A stretch of 64,000 nucleotides of DNA from Symbiodinium natans (GCA_905221605.1 CAJNDS010001413.1:437501-501500); one strand, 5' to 3'. Positions 1-10,810 are shown, counted from the first letter of the stretch. The notes: generated by a model from the letters alone, not told the origin. Numbers and translations: made by a program.

Positions 1-1110
1 CAGCACAAACGACACCTGCGTCGCGCCTGCCAACGCGAAGCGAGCCCCCCACGTGCGCGGGAAAGGTCCGGGGCGCCCAAATGCTGCGCTTGCCAGCACA
101 AACGACACCTGTGTCCCGCCTGCCAACGCGAAGCGGGCCCCCGCGCGCCCCCCGCGCGCGCGTGCGCGCGCGGGGGCCCGGTCCGTGGCCCCCAAGTGCT
201 GCGCCTGCCAGCACAAACGACACCTGCAACGCGAAGCGAGCCCCGCACGCGCGCGCGTGACCGATCCGAGGCCCCAAAAAGCACAAACGACAGCTGTGTC
301 GCACCTGCCAACGCGAAGCGAGCCCCCCCACGCGCGCAGGGGGGCCGGCCCTGGGCCCCCAAGCGCAGTGCCTGCCAGCAACAACGACACACGCGATTGA
401 CCGATCCAGGGCCCCCAAACGCTGCGCCTTGGTACGTCTGTGCGTGTGGGTGAATGGTGCGAGTCAGAAAGTGAATGGTGCGTAAGGGAATGGTTCGTGA
501 TCTAAGTGAATGGTGCGTCTGGTACGTTTGTGCGTGTGAGTGAATGGTGCGTGAGTCAGCAAGTGAATGGTGCGCGAGCTGCGCCTGCCAGCACAAACGA
601 CACCTGTCTCGCGCCTGCCAACGCGAAGCGAGACCCTCACGGCCGCGCGTGACCGGTCCGAGGCCCCCAAGTGCTGCACCTGCCAGCACAAACGACGCCT
701 GTGTAACCCGAAGCGAGCCCCGCACGCGCACGCGCTCGGGCCCGGCCCGGGGCCCCCAAGTGCTGTGTCGCGCCTGCCAACGCGAAGCGAGCCCCCCACG
801 CACGTGCGTGACTGATCCAGGGTTCCCAAACGCTGCGCCTTGGTACGTCTGTACGTGTGAGTGAATGGTGCGTGAGTCAGTGAGTGAATGGAGCGTAATC
901 TAAGTGAATGGTACGTCTGGTACGTCTGTGCGTGTGAGTGAATGGTGCGTGAGTCAGTAAGAGAATGGTTCGTGAGTGAGTTAGTGAATGGTGAGTGAGT
1001 AAGTGAGTGAATGGTGCAAGTGAATGGTGCAAGCGAATGCTGCGCAAGGGCATGGTGCGTGAGTGAGTAAGTCAATGGTGCGTGTGCGTGTGAATGGTAC
1101 GTGAATGAGT
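1..1110. repeat. GC-rich tandem repeat block
   Basis: Two interleaved degenerate repeats fill the left edge. One is a unit of about 90-115 bp holding the words CTGCCAGCACAAACGACACC, GCCAACGCGAAGCGAGCCCC and GAGGCCCCCAAATGCTGCGC, seen about five times between 1 and 430 and between 575 and 840. The other is a short word, GTGAATGGTGCGT, with variants GTGAGTGAGTAA, filling 430-560 and 840-1110. Open frames on both strands come from repeat periodicity and low stop density, so I do not call genes here. The block continues beyond the window. Confidence 0.8.
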
Positions 1111-1139
1111 AAGTCAAAGAAGTGAGGGAGCCACCGAGC

Positions 1140-1240
1140 CCCACACGTGCGCTCGGAAAGAGGCGGAGGAGGAGGGCGGAGGAGGAGGGCGGAGGGCGCA
1201 GGAGGAGGCGGCGGCGGCGGCGGGACAGCCCCAAAAGTAA
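1140..1240. repeat. Purine-rich GGAGGAGGGC tract
   Basis: A short G/A-only stretch made of GGAGGAGGGC and GGCGGC words follows the satellite block. It is simple sequence. The 170 bases after it, up to the lipase frame, show nothing I can name. Confidence 0.6.
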
Positions 1241-1415
1241 GAACCCCACACAAAGATGTGGGGAATTGTGTACGTTTCAGAAACATAACAAAGTATACTT
1301 CTAAACTGATTAAATATTTGCAGGTTAGATGCCGTATAATACTTTATACAAAGGAAAGAATGTTTAGGTCCCCAGAGCTTGGCCAGTGTCCTGGTAGTGC
1401 GCCACACGCCACACG

Positions 1416-2144
1416 TCAGCGCTGCCAACGAGTGCCCTGAGGGCTTGTCCAAACAGCGCATTGCCTTCCAGGCAGATGCGATGGCATGCGAAACCAAGGC
1501 GCCAAAAAACAGCCCTCAGCCCTTAAAGGATGTAACGAATAGGCTCGAGTCATGGAGCCATGGGAGTAAATGTCTTTAGCCACGGCGCCTGGACGTGGTG
1601 ACTCGAGAGCATACATGTGCTGCACCGTGTAGTTCTTGACCAAAGCATCGAACATGAAGTATGTCAAAGATGCGGCACCCTGAGAATGACCCACCAAGTA
1701 CAGAGGTTCTTGTTGGCACTGGAACTCTTCCAGCGCACGGAAGATTCCATCCTTGATGGACAGATACGCCAAGTGAAAGCCTTGCACTACTTGGCAGCCG
1801 GGACATATCCCATGCTCGAAGTCCGTGAGCCAGAAGGCAGCATCCAAAAGAGAGCTAATTGGACCGTATGTTCCCCGAACGGCAACGAAACAGCCTCTGG
1901 GCTGAAGCATCTTCCCAACACCAGCTGCTGCCTGTGTGTTCGAGCTGGTCACGAATCGCAGCTGCTTCAGATCAACCTTCGGCCCTTTAGTCACGGACTG
2001 GCCCACATCCCACTCTGTAAATCTCTTTTCGCCACAGTATACTGCCTTCTCCAAGTAGGCCATAGCCATGCCCACATCCTCATCATAGGCCACGCAGCAG
2101 GTGAAACAGGAAAGCAGCCAGAAAGCGCGTGCTCGGCCAGGCAT
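1416..2144 (-). CDS. Class 3 (alpha/beta hydrolase) lipase, secreted, 3' exons uncertain
   Basis: The product is a predicted triacylglycerol lipase-type serine hydrolase. The ATG at 2144 opens with a short hydrophobic segment (residues about 7-19, FWLLSCFTCCVAY) that fits a signal peptide, so entry into the secretory route is likely. Downstream are the class 3 landmarks in order: an Arg-Gly-Thr oxyanion-type segment (VAVRGTYG, about 87-94), the VQGFH motif (about 120-124, usually V-H-x-G-F), the nucleophile elbow GHSQG with Ser about 154, and the S-P-R-x-G strand after it (ESPRPGAVA). The catalytic Asp and His exons are not obvious; the frame after about residue 200 (TRAYSLHPL onward) does not look like the family and probably runs into an intron. 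The GHSQG core is clear; the 3' end is not resolved. It is separate from the calpain exons upstream, because it has its own signal-peptide start. Confidence 0.8.
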   Translation of the reverse strand: MPGRARAFWLLSCFTCCVAYDEDVGMAMAYLEKAVYCGEKRFTEWDVGQSVTKGPKVDLKQLRFVTSSNTQAAAGVGKMLQPRGCFVAVRGTYGPISSLLDAAFWLTDFEHGICPGCQVVQGFHLAYLSIKDGIFRALEEFQCQQEPLYLVGHSQGAASLTYFMFDALVKNYTVQHMYALESPRPGAVAKDIYSHGSMTRAYSLHPLRAEGCFLAPWFRMPSHLPGRQCAVWTSPQGTRWQR

Positions 2145-2859
2145 GGCTGCAGGAAGACACGCAGAAACTCCAGTAATGATGACAGTTTATCATGCCCAGT
2201 TCTCAGAAACATCAACACGCAACATGAAGCCTCAGGTGACAACGACAAACGAGCACTACAAATTTGACACAGCATCACAGACCTCTATGACTTGAGAGGA
2301 ATGGCAAGGTTGAATTCAATCTGTCCAAAGATTAGCCGTCAGTCTGCGCTGGTGCGTCTCAGGACTCCTGTCTATGTGATCCCGATCGTGAGCAATGAGT
2401 GAAATGCAAATCCTTTTGCCAAGGTAGCAACGGCTGAAAGCCAGTCCGCTTCCATCTGGTCGTCTCTGCTGGTCTGTGCCTAACAAGAATGGTGCACATG
2501 GGCATGATCGTGACGTCTAGCAGAGTCTAGCCAGGCTAAAAGATTGCACCATCCAGCGAAGCTCTCGAAAGCAACTGCGGCGAAGGCAGGGCAGGCGGTC
2601 ATCTATGTTGATGGCCTTGGCTGCTCACTTGAAACAACTCTGCCAGATTCAGTAAGAGAACTGATGCTTGGTACCTGACCCTCCACTCGCCATCCAGGAA
2701 AAGATTCACTTGGTAGCACCCCACCGGATTCCTACCACATAAACAACAAATATAACAACAAGCGACCGCAGCTCATCCGGCTAGGCAATTCTAGATTGCT
2801 ATCTGAATCCTTCTTTGGAATCCTTCTTTGGCCATGTTCAGCAGTCCTGGCGGTCTCAC
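2145..2859. other. Intergenic or intronic, no gene seen
   Basis: No frame here shows family motifs or coding-like composition. The next calpain exon would be expected on the minus strand in this stretch, but I could not find the usual Y-R-V-R-L-C-like segment, so this may be intron, decayed exon or spacer. Confidence 0.4.
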
Positions 2860-3158
2860 CCCCGAAGAGTCGCAGCACCAGGTCCGGCCGCTCTGCCACC
2901 ACAGCCAGCGCCTCGCATTTGACAGTCTTAACCATGGATGGTGCCACTTGGTTCGACCATGCTGAGATTGCTGAGAACCGGGCTGACATGAACCAACAGT
3001 CACCAACACCGCCCTGCCGCAGATCCTGTCGCACACTTCTCCAAAGTCAGGATTAACCCCTAAATCCGAACAACGTCTGCCAGACCTCCGCACGGAAACC
3101 GAAGTCACTGACTATCATGAATTCCGGGAAGCGCTGCCACCAGATCTTCTCGCGACCT
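2860..3158 (-). pseudogene. Calpain (peptidase C2) catalytic-core fragment, three exons
   Basis: Three short minus-strand exons splice into a calpain core. Exon 3158-3113 encodes KIWWQRFPEFMI. A GT-AG intron follows (3112-3026). Exon 3025-2984 encodes DLRQGGVGDCWFMS, with the catalytic Cys in GDCWF. An intron with GC-AG ends follows (2983-2912, 72 nt, in frame and stop-free). Exon 2911-2860 encodes ALAVVAERPDLVLRLFG, then meets a GTGAG donor. The joined order, W-x-R-x-P-E-F, QGGVGDCWF, ALAVVAERPDL, is the N-terminal part of calpain domain II. The His and Asn active-site exons are not seen downstream and a repeat element sits directly upstream, so this is either a truncated copy or a gene with long introns. 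The identification is strong; whether it is functional is unknown. Confidence 0.7.
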
Positions 3159-3179
3159 CTGTGAGGGATTCTGCCATTT

Positions 3180-4300
3180 CGGAACGGGTGGAGAATTTTT
3201 TCCGATGTGATTTTTTTGTAGGAAAACCTCTATGTTCGGCTATTTTTAAGAGGAACACCTCTATGTTGTTTTTTGAAAGGAAAAGCTCTTTTTCTCCCGA
3301 CTGTTAAGAGGAAAGCCTCTGTTTCTCTATATGTTTTATGGAAAACATGTATTTGTTTTTGTTCTTAAGAGGAAATCCCCTATTTGTCTCTGTTTTAGGA
3401 GGCTTTCTTACGAGGAACGCCTCTAACGTTCTCGACTGCTCTTTTTGTGGAGGGGGCTCATTTCCTTGGATTTTCCAAGGAAAAAATCCGCTGCCTCTGT
3501 GTTTGTTAAATTGGATTTGTACTGTTTGCACGGGATTGGCATTCATTCGGTTACAGTCTTGGTCTTCCTCAGGAAAAATGACGATGGCCTCTGCATTTTT
3601 TATAGTTGTTTTCCCTAAGAAAAACTCTATCGTAGAAACACACTCTATTACCTCTGTCTTTTCACAAGATTCCTACTCATTTTGGTGGAATTCACAAGAA
3701 AGTGGAATAAGAATCCGATTCATTGCTTCTAGCCGAGGTTCATACTGATTTTTGCGTCTGTTTCCTATGTCCCTGGTTTTCCCTAGGGAAACCTTCATTC
3801 CGGCCATATGTTAATAGGATTCCTATGATTGTTTAGGGCATGAAGCTCAAAAAAGCAGGGGGGTTGGGAGGGGGGAGGGCAGCGCCCCCCCCCCGCCCCC
3901 AGTGACTATTTCTTTGAATTCTTTGTTTCTTTATTGCTTTCTTTATTTGTTTCGTTCGGTCTTTCTTTCCTTCGTTATTTCATTGTTTCCTTCTTTCCTT
4001 CTTCTCTGCTTCGGTCGAGTATTCTTTCTTTCTTGTCTTGTTTTGTTCTTTCTTTCTTTCGTTCCTTCCTTCCTTCCTTTCTTTCATTATTTCTTTCTTG
4101 CTTTTTCTTTCTTTCGTTCTTTCTTTCTTTCTTTCCGTCCCTCCTTCCTCGACCCTCCTAAGCCCAAGCTCCTTAAGAGAGAGAAATAGAGGTTCCCCTC
4201 TTAAGAATAGAGAAATTTTCTTTCTTCTTTGTAAAATACAAAACGAGATAGATAGAGGTTTTCCTCTTAAAAGTAGCCGAAAAAAAGATGTTTTCCTACC
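3180..4300. repeat. Foldback-like repeat with central CTTT microsatellite
   Basis: The left arm (3180-3800) is an array of small imperfect hairpins of the type TTAAGAGGAAAGCCTCTNTNT. The right arm (about 4174-4290) carries the same words in opposite orientation (AATAGAGGTTCCCCTCTTAAG, AGATAGAGGTTTTCCTCTTA). Between them lie a G/C run (3858-3900) and a (CTTT/CTTC)n tract (3905-4145). Inverted arms around a spacer suggest a foldback or MITE-like element, apparently sitting in or beside the calpain gene. No transposase is present. Confidence 0.55.
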
Positions 4301-5597
4301 CCCCCCCCCAACCCCCAAAAAAAATGAAAAAAAAACACAACACAAAAACTCGCAAGAAATACACCTTCCGGGAACTGGTGCGACTTGTCACAGTAAGCGT
4401 CACAGTAAGCTGCAGGCGTCGGTGCTCTGAGTCAGCCCAAGCAAAGAAGCCGCAGCGACGCTTCTTGCGGTGCAAAGTAAAGCACAACGCAAGTCAATGT
4501 GCAAGAAAAACAGAGCAAAAAGCAAAGCCAAGGAGAGCAGACCAGACATCCCCTTGCAGGCCACCTCGCAGTGCCAGTATGGTCGTCCCTGCTCAAGATG
4601 CTTAGCGTGACAGAACTCTCAAACTCACAAGGTTCATCAAGGTTCATGCGCAGGCCGTACACAGTTTGCATGGCGCAAGCCCAAGAACTGAGTAGGAAGG
4701 ATTGGCAAGGTGGTGATGCTTGCTTCGCCTTTGTCGGACCCTCTTTGCGAACCTGCAAAGGTAAAGCTAGGATTGGGCGAGGCGTCACCGAAATCGTGCA
4801 GCGAGTCTTGTCTGCCTCTGACTTCTTAGAAGCTTGGCCACAGCGGCATCGTGGTTGCTCCTGGGGCGACTGCAGCGACTCCTGCAGTTCGCCAGGTCAT
4901 TCCAGACTGCGTGCCCAATCGAAGAAACGTTTGAGTCATGAGTTGACAAGGGACAGGGGACCCCGCAACAGCCTCGCGGCCACAGATTGATTTCCTCAAG
5001 CGGTGCAAGACACCCAGCTGATTGCCATGGACTGTGAGTCTGTGGGGCAGACGGCTCCGCCGGAAACTCGGGGTCCTCAAACGGAGCCTGGACAGAGAGC
5101 ACACCCTCACTGCCGTGCAACTTACAAGGAGCTTGGAGTCGCAACCCTCACAAAGCCTCACAAAGCGCGCAGTGCGAAGCTACAAAAGCCCCTTTTCCGC
5201 TCTCTCCGCACAGCACTGCATGGCCGGCTCTGAAAATTTGGTTTCAGTGGATGCTACTGGGCTCACAAACTTTCCAAGGACAAGCTCAAGATAGCTCAAG
5301 TAACAGCTACAAATACAAATATACTGGATAACACTTGGCCCCTTACCCAGCATCCAGAAAAATGGCAGCGGCTTGTTGGCTGCCTGTGGCACCCCTGGCG
5401 ACCGCCCTCGTGGCAGCCCTCGCGGCTGCCTACGCTGCAACGGCCAGAACGAAGAGAACGGCGTAATCCTGCTTGTTGCAGCCAGCTTGTGGGGGCATCA
5501 CATCACCTGGCACATGATGCGCACTTCACATTTTGCAGTCGTGGGAACTGGGGAAAAAGCTATTAGGTTGAAGGCATGTTCGCAGATCTAATCCTGG
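4301..5597. other. No recognisable gene
   Basis: The stretch begins with A/C runs (4297-4345) and then has ordinary composition. Frames of 90-160 codons exist on both strands (for example plus 4499-4990, minus 4432-4788) but none has a motif I know, and neither strand is clearly favoured. I leave it unassigned. Confidence 0.4.
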
Positions 5598-5599
5598 CT

Positions 5600-6710
5600 A
5601 CCTCGACTTATCCTTACCTGCCATGATGCATCCTTCGAGTTCCTTCGGCTTGGTATTTCTCGACTTCTCAATGTCACTCCTTGTCGACTGTTTCGCATGT
5701 CGCTGCTTCACTCGATTGTGGGTGAGTATGAGTGCACTATTCGGTCTGCTAATGTCTGCTAGGTGCCCCCTGCTAAGGCCAGCTTTGGGCCAGGCAGCCT
5801 CACCCCACCACAGTGCAAACATTCCCTCCTAGCATTGTTCCCCTTGGTTGCGTGCTGAGCCAGATTGCGACGCTGCAAGGCTAAGCACATGTCAGCAGTA
5901 CCGGGACGAACGGGAAACTGCAGCTCCAAGTCGTTGGTTGGCTGGCATGTACCACCCCCAGGCGTGTAGCGCGCCGACCTGCACGGCAGGTGGGTGACGT
6001 CGTAGAGCGTGCCCTTTCCGAGGCTCCACTTCTGCACGCCGCTTGCATCTTTCTCGGACACTGTTAATGTGGTAGTGACTTCCCGGTCGCCAGTCACCAT
6101 GTACTTGCCCGGAGGCAAAGGGAACCTCAGATCCGTACCGACAAAGCTTTGAGTCCGGATCTTCACAAAAATCACAATAGCAAGTACACCGCTGTCACAG
6201 CTAACAAATTGGACCCTGCTAAGCTCTCAGTCCGAGCAGCTCGGGCTTCTCCATGATCAGGCCGTGCTCCTCGAGCCACCAGTCATTCTTGTCGAACTCC
6301 CACTTTGCAGGGGCAACGCCTCCCCGAGCCATGAGCTTGTCATAGTTGTAGAGTTTGACACCCCGAGGGCCGGGATCCTTTCTCCACAAACCCCAGTTCT
6401 CTGCCCCAGCTCCAGATTTTGCAGACGGGTCCGCGAGCGCCGCGATGTACTGGATGTCCCTCAGTTGCTTCCATTCGACCTTGGATTCCTGTGCCCCAGC
6501 AATCGGTGGACTGGCAACGGCCAGACCGGCAGGCAGGGCTGCTAGAAGTGCACGGCGATCGAAAGCCGCATCACGTGGCTCGGTCGCGCAGCCCGCTTTT
6601 TCTTTGCCTTGACAAGCGAAGGTTTCCGGGTCAGGGCCTCGGGCTTCGTAGAGGACGAGAACAAGAGCTGCAAAAAGGAAGGGAACTGACCTCGAGCGGC
6701 AGGCCCTCAT
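5600..6710 (-). CDS. Predicted plastid thylakoid-lumen protein, conserved photosynthetic family, function unknown
   Basis: The start chosen is the ATG at 6710, which gives a hydrophobic signal peptide (FLFAALVLVLYEA) followed about 40 residues later by a second targeting signal, DRRALLAALPAGLAVASPP ending in AGA-Q. Twin Arg plus a hydrophobic stretch plus an A-x-A cleavage site fits a Tat-type lumen signal, so the two together fit import into a complex plastid and then the lumen. The mature part begins near VEWKQLRDIQYIAAL. An intron with GC-AG ends (6237-6126) joins ...EKPEL to FPLPPGKYMVTGDREVT. Exon 2 runs to about 5902 with the conserved-looking LYDVTHLPCRSARYTP and a Cys pair, and ends at a GTACTG donor. 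A last exon may lie at about 5605-5700 (KPKELEGCIMA before GTAAGG). I recall such PPGKYxVTGDREVTT proteins from algae and plants but cannot name one. Confidence 0.7.
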
Positions 6711-8206
6711 GGTACAATGCGTGACAGTGAAGAGCCAGAGGCTCTTGGAACTGGAGATTTGAGCCAAAGGAAGCCATGCTGCCAAGCTGCCATGCTGCCA
6801 TGCAGGACAGGCGTCGCATAAGCGGCCCCAATCTCATGTGAGCATAAATGCAAAGTGTTCACTTTCCTGCCTGCGCTGCCGCCAGAAGCCTGTGCCAGTC
6901 CTCACGAAAAAAGATCATGGAATGACGGGTAGAGGAGCAATAGTTGCGCGCATAACTGCATAAGTGTGCCCTCGAGGCTGCGCGAAGCCACTCTGCTGGG
7001 CTGCTGGCGGCACGTGCACTGCGCAATTCTTTGCTGTTGGTCGCCTTAGACACATCGAGCTACTGCGAGCTGCCCAGTCAAGTTGAGAAGGCAGGCAGAG
7101 GCAGGTTAGTAAAACTGGTTCTGGTCTGAGGCTGGTGCATCATCTCCGCGCACCACGATGCAATCGAACGAGCTGGACGCCGAATCACCGCGCTGGCTTG
7201 CCCCAGCGGTGACAGCGGCACCATGCACTGCGCCCGAGAAGCATCTGCCCCACCGCCGCGTCGGAACATGGGCCTCTTCCCTGCACCCTCTGGATCTGCT
7301 TCCCAGCTCCAGGAGTGGCTGCAGCTGCACTTCGCCATCAGAATCGAGGTCTATTGAGTCAGCTGCCAGCATGGCAGCCACAGCGAGACATCACGTGGGA
7401 AGTGGGTCGGCTGCTTCAAAAGCGATTTTAGAATCAAATGAGGCTGTCGTGAGGAGTTTGCTGAGCTTCACGTGACATATTATGCAGCCTCTGATGCGGC
7501 TGCCTATTCATTTCAGCGAAAAGGCTTACTGATTCTTGCAAGTACTGAAACTAGCTTGATTGGCTCTCTTGTTGAATACCCCAAGGTACCAGCTTTACCC
7601 CAGCTGGTACACAGCTGGAGCCAGAGAAACATGTCCCCCGTCCGCGTAATGGCTTCTTCAGTGGGGCCTGAACTCACCATGCGTTGCCATCCTTCTCTGA
7701 AAGTTATCTGACTGTGAGACGGACAAACTCACAATGCTGACAGCATCACCTTTCTGCGATCCATGCTGCGACGGCCCTACACATATTCCGGTTCTAAATG
7801 GTGCAGAGATGTGCCCAGCACATCACGGTACTGCAGTCTCAGGTCGCAGGCTGCCCATGCACTTTGGCAGCCACCTGCACAGACCGGATGGCTGAGTTTG
7901 CCCCAGTAAGCCAAAACAGCCCTGATGACCTGAGCATCTTGTAGAGGCGGCGCTTGCTTAAGCCACATCAGCTGCGGCAGTCAAGACGGCCTAAAAATGT
8001 CTAAAGGGTCTAATGTGTTAAAGTCCGAATCATCAGAGACTCGACAAGCTCAAGGTTGAACATGGCGGAACTCGCGCAGTGTGCAGCTTTGCTTTCTGCA
8101 CCTCCATGCACCTCCCATACTTCTCACACTGCTTGGCAGAGGGGATTATGGGGGCCAGAAGTCTGCAGCACAACCAGCAGCGACTGCGACTGCGACTGCG
8201 ACTAAG
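6711..8206. other. Weak minus-strand exon candidates only
   Basis: Minus-strand frames at 7381-7106 (begins MAAMLAADSIDLDSDGEVQL), 7053-6859 and 7968-7777 (VIRAVLAYWGKLSHPVCAGG) have coding-like composition and could be exons of one gene upstream of the lumen protein or of the 3' end of the coiled-coil gene. No family motif is visible and splice sites were not resolved. The rest of the stretch shows nothing. Confidence 0.25.
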
Positions 8207-9259
8207 TCAGCTCTCCATCTCTTCGCTAAACAAAGGACCTGGCTCGCCTCCGAGAATCCTGCCTCTCAGCTGGCGAGCAGCTGCACACCGTGGGTAGTCC
8301 CGCCTTGATTTCAGGCGGCTCATCTGCCACTGTAAATGCTTCGCCAGGCCAGGGACGTCCTTGTCATCCATGGCGTTGCGGAAGGCCAGTGTGCTATCAT
8401 GAGGGATTGGAAGTTGCAAAGGCGGAGCGCGTGGAGTGTGTGGAGCCAGCTTCCTTTCGAGCTTGTCCGGCTGCGTATGGGACATGAGAGCCTCCCACGG
8501 ATGAGGCACAGAAGCCTCTCGCGACTCACGAACTGACTGCAGGTCAAGTTCTAGCCTGGCCTTGCACTCCTGCAAGGCTCCCAGTTCGGCCATTGCTTGC
8601 CGTAGAGCCTCTTGCTGGCTGTCAAATTCCCTTCTGAGCTCAGCATGATCCCTTTTGAGAGCTGCGTGCTCCTTGCCTAGGCTGCTGACAGCCACACGCT
8701 TCTCAAAAAGCTCGTCTCGTACATCTGCAGCATGTCCACTCAGGACTTGCAGGTCTGCCTTCAAAGCGCAAAGCTGCTGCTCTCTGCTGTGAGCTGTTGC
8801 CGCCGCGTCCTGACACAACTCTTCTGCTTTTGCTCTCGCCAGCGTGCTGTTGAAAGCATCAACGCGGGAAAGCTGTTCACGCTCTTGCGCACGAAAGAGT
8901 TGCACCTGTGCGCCACGCTCCTGCTGACCGAGCTCTGCACAAACCTTCTCGAACTCCAGACAGCGGTTCTCATACTTCCTGGTTTCGGCCTTCTGCTCCT
9001 GCAGCTCCTCACTCACATCCGCCAATTTGCTTGTCAGTTGATGGATCTTGGCCTCCAAAGATCTGACTTGCTCCTCTGTCCTTTCTCTAAGTCCTTTTTC
9101 GTTCCTCCATTCAAGCTTCAGCCGTTCAATCGGAACGAGCTGCTCCCGAAGGTCCTCTTGTGCCTTCAGAGAATCCCGCAACTTCGTCTTCAAGCCGAGG
9201 ATCTCTTGGCGTAAGACTTCAACGCTCGGAGCACCTTTCTCGCGAGCTGGCGAAGTCAT
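8207..9259 (-). CDS. Long coiled-coil protein
   Basis: The ATG at 9259 opens a 350-codon uninterrupted frame (MTSPAREKGAPSVEVLRQEI). Residues about 12-250 are almost continuous heptad sequence rich in Leu, Glu, Lys, Arg and Gln (for example KLRDSLKAQEDLREQL, LEAKIHQLTSKLADVSEEL, ALRQAMAELGALQECKARLE), predicting a parallel coiled coil. After a Pro-rich break (about 275-290) a basic C-terminal segment follows (DDKDVPGLAKHLQWQMSRLK). Such proteins are usually cytoskeletal, basal-body or tethering factors, but nothing here says which. It lies just downstream of the release-factor gene on the same strand. A short 3' exon beyond the stop at 8207 cannot be excluded. Confidence 0.75.
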   Translation of the reverse strand: MTSPAREKGAPSVEVLRQEILGLKTKLRDSLKAQEDLREQLVPIERLKLEWRNEKGLRERTEEQVRSLEAKIHQLTSKLADVSEELQEQKAETRKYENRCLEFEKVCAELGQQERGAQVQLFRAQEREQLSRVDAFNSTLARAKAEELCQDAAATAHSREQQLCALKADLQVLSGHAADVRDELFEKRVAVSSLGKEHAALKRDHAELRREFDSQQEALRQAMAELGALQECKARLELDLQSVRESREASVPHPWEALMSHTQPDKLERKLAPHTPRAPPLQLPIPHDSTLAFRNAMDDKDVPGLAKHLQWQMSRLKSRRDYPRCAAARQLRGRILGGEPGPLFSEEMES

Positions 9260-9553
9260 GCCAAAGGACCATCACGCATTGGATGTCCAACCAAAGTCTA
9301 CTAAACGACGTGTGGCATTCTAACCTTCCTGTGTGCTCATGCGGGAAGCTCCGCTGTACGTTGCTGGTCCAACTACTGTCGAAAATTGCTGACGCTACAG
9401 TGCATACAAACGCGTTGCAACATGTAGCCAAATGGCGCCGTAAACCTCAAATCGCAACCTGTTCGAAACCCTTTCGATGCATACCGTTCACGACCGCTGA
9501 ACTGTGCCAAAACACACCCTTGCCTACTGTAGCCGCTGATCCGTGGAGTGCAG

Positions 9554-10810
9554 TCACTGCTTTTGCTTTTGCACCAGTTCCAGCTCCATAGCCGAGACAG
9601 CTTGGTCCAAGTATGACCTTCTTCTGTGCTGCCTGTGGAACACAAGAATGGCCTCCAGGCCTTCTGCGAAGACGACATCCGTTGCACCATGACCACCCCC
9701 GCCGGCGTCTTTGGGCAGTCGGTGGTCTACAACCTCATCCCGCTGGAAGTTGTACGTGCGGATCTTTTCAGAGCGGTCTCCAGTTCCTCTTTGATCCTTG
9801 CGCTCTGTCCGCTCGAATTCTGCTCGGGCTGACAGCTGTTTGTCCAAAAGCTTTGTGCGCAGCATGTCGACAGCACGAACGCGGTTCTCGTACTGAGACT
9901 GGGAAGAGGTACTCAGCACCGAAAGACCAGTGGGAATGTGGATGGCGCGAACTGCCTGGTGTGCTGCATTGACGCTCTGCCCACCTGGCCCTGAGGACTT
10001 CTTGCTGATCTCGATCCGGACATCGCCAGCTGCGAAATCAACATCTTCCTTTTCGGCGACAGGCAAGATGACCACAGCTGTGCTGGAGGTTTGCATGCGA
10101 CCCTTCCTCTCAGTGCTGGGAACACGCTGAACGCGATGAACACCAGACTCATGGCGAAGCCAGCCGTAAGGGGCCGTCTCCTCAACACACGGTTTCAACA
10201 TCTTGTGGTTCACACACTACACGCTCTCGTCAACACAACCCATCGCAAGGTACAGGCTCACCTCACCACTTCCACCAGACACTCGAACCTCTGTCACAAG
10301 AATTGGAATCACGAGCTAGCAGCTAGCAGTCGCTAGCACTGTGCTTATCCGAGGCGAAATCTGAGGCGAAAACAGACGCGAATAGTATGCCTCCGCCTAC
10401 GCCCTCGTTCATGGTATCCACCTCTCTCAGTCGCCAAAGACATGAACCATCAGGATGCTGAAACTGCTGAAAACTGCTGAACAACGGGCATCAACGGCCC
10501 GAAGAAGCTTGACCGTCACAGCCTCGAATTGCCAGCCACGGGCATCTGCAAAACGCTCGTACCTTCGCCAGGGCTTACTTGCAGTCTGCGGCAAAGTTTG
10601 GGAAAGAAGCCTGTACTCAGAGGCTCACATTTCGAACAACTCCCTGGTGAAGATAGCAGCCTCCTCACACATGCATTCGGCCACGAACTTCCCCCAGTCA
10701 AGCTGCATCTGTTCTTCTTGGCTTCTCAGGGACTGTGGAAGAGTCGACCATCTCCCTACGTCTCCGATTGTGGTGCAGAGCATGGGCTCCGTGGCTTCGC
10801 TTGTCATTTT
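9554..10810 (-). CDS. Organellar class I peptide chain release factor (RF1-type), several exons
   Basis: The last exon (10180-9554) carries the hallmark SGVHRVQRVPSTE segment and the GGQ loop (SSGPGGQSVNAAHQAVRAIH), followed by the IPTGL strand and a Lys/Arg-rich helix. GGQ catalyses peptidyl-tRNA hydrolysis at stop codons. Upstream exons can be joined by eye. One contains EEAAIFTRELFEMY and ends at 10627. An intron with GA-AG ends spans 10626-10546. The next exon begins ARGWQFEAV at 10545. A further exon with EVRVSGGSGE ends at 10262, followed by a GT-AG intron 10261-10181. The order matches RF1: GGDEAALFAGDLFRMY, GWKVE, VSGGGAYG, GVHRVQRVP. The N-terminal exon(s) above about 10810 are not resolved. 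RF1 domain 1 with targeting peptide should lie there. Ser replaces the usual His after GGQ. Most likely acts in mitochondrion or plastid. Confidence 0.85.
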
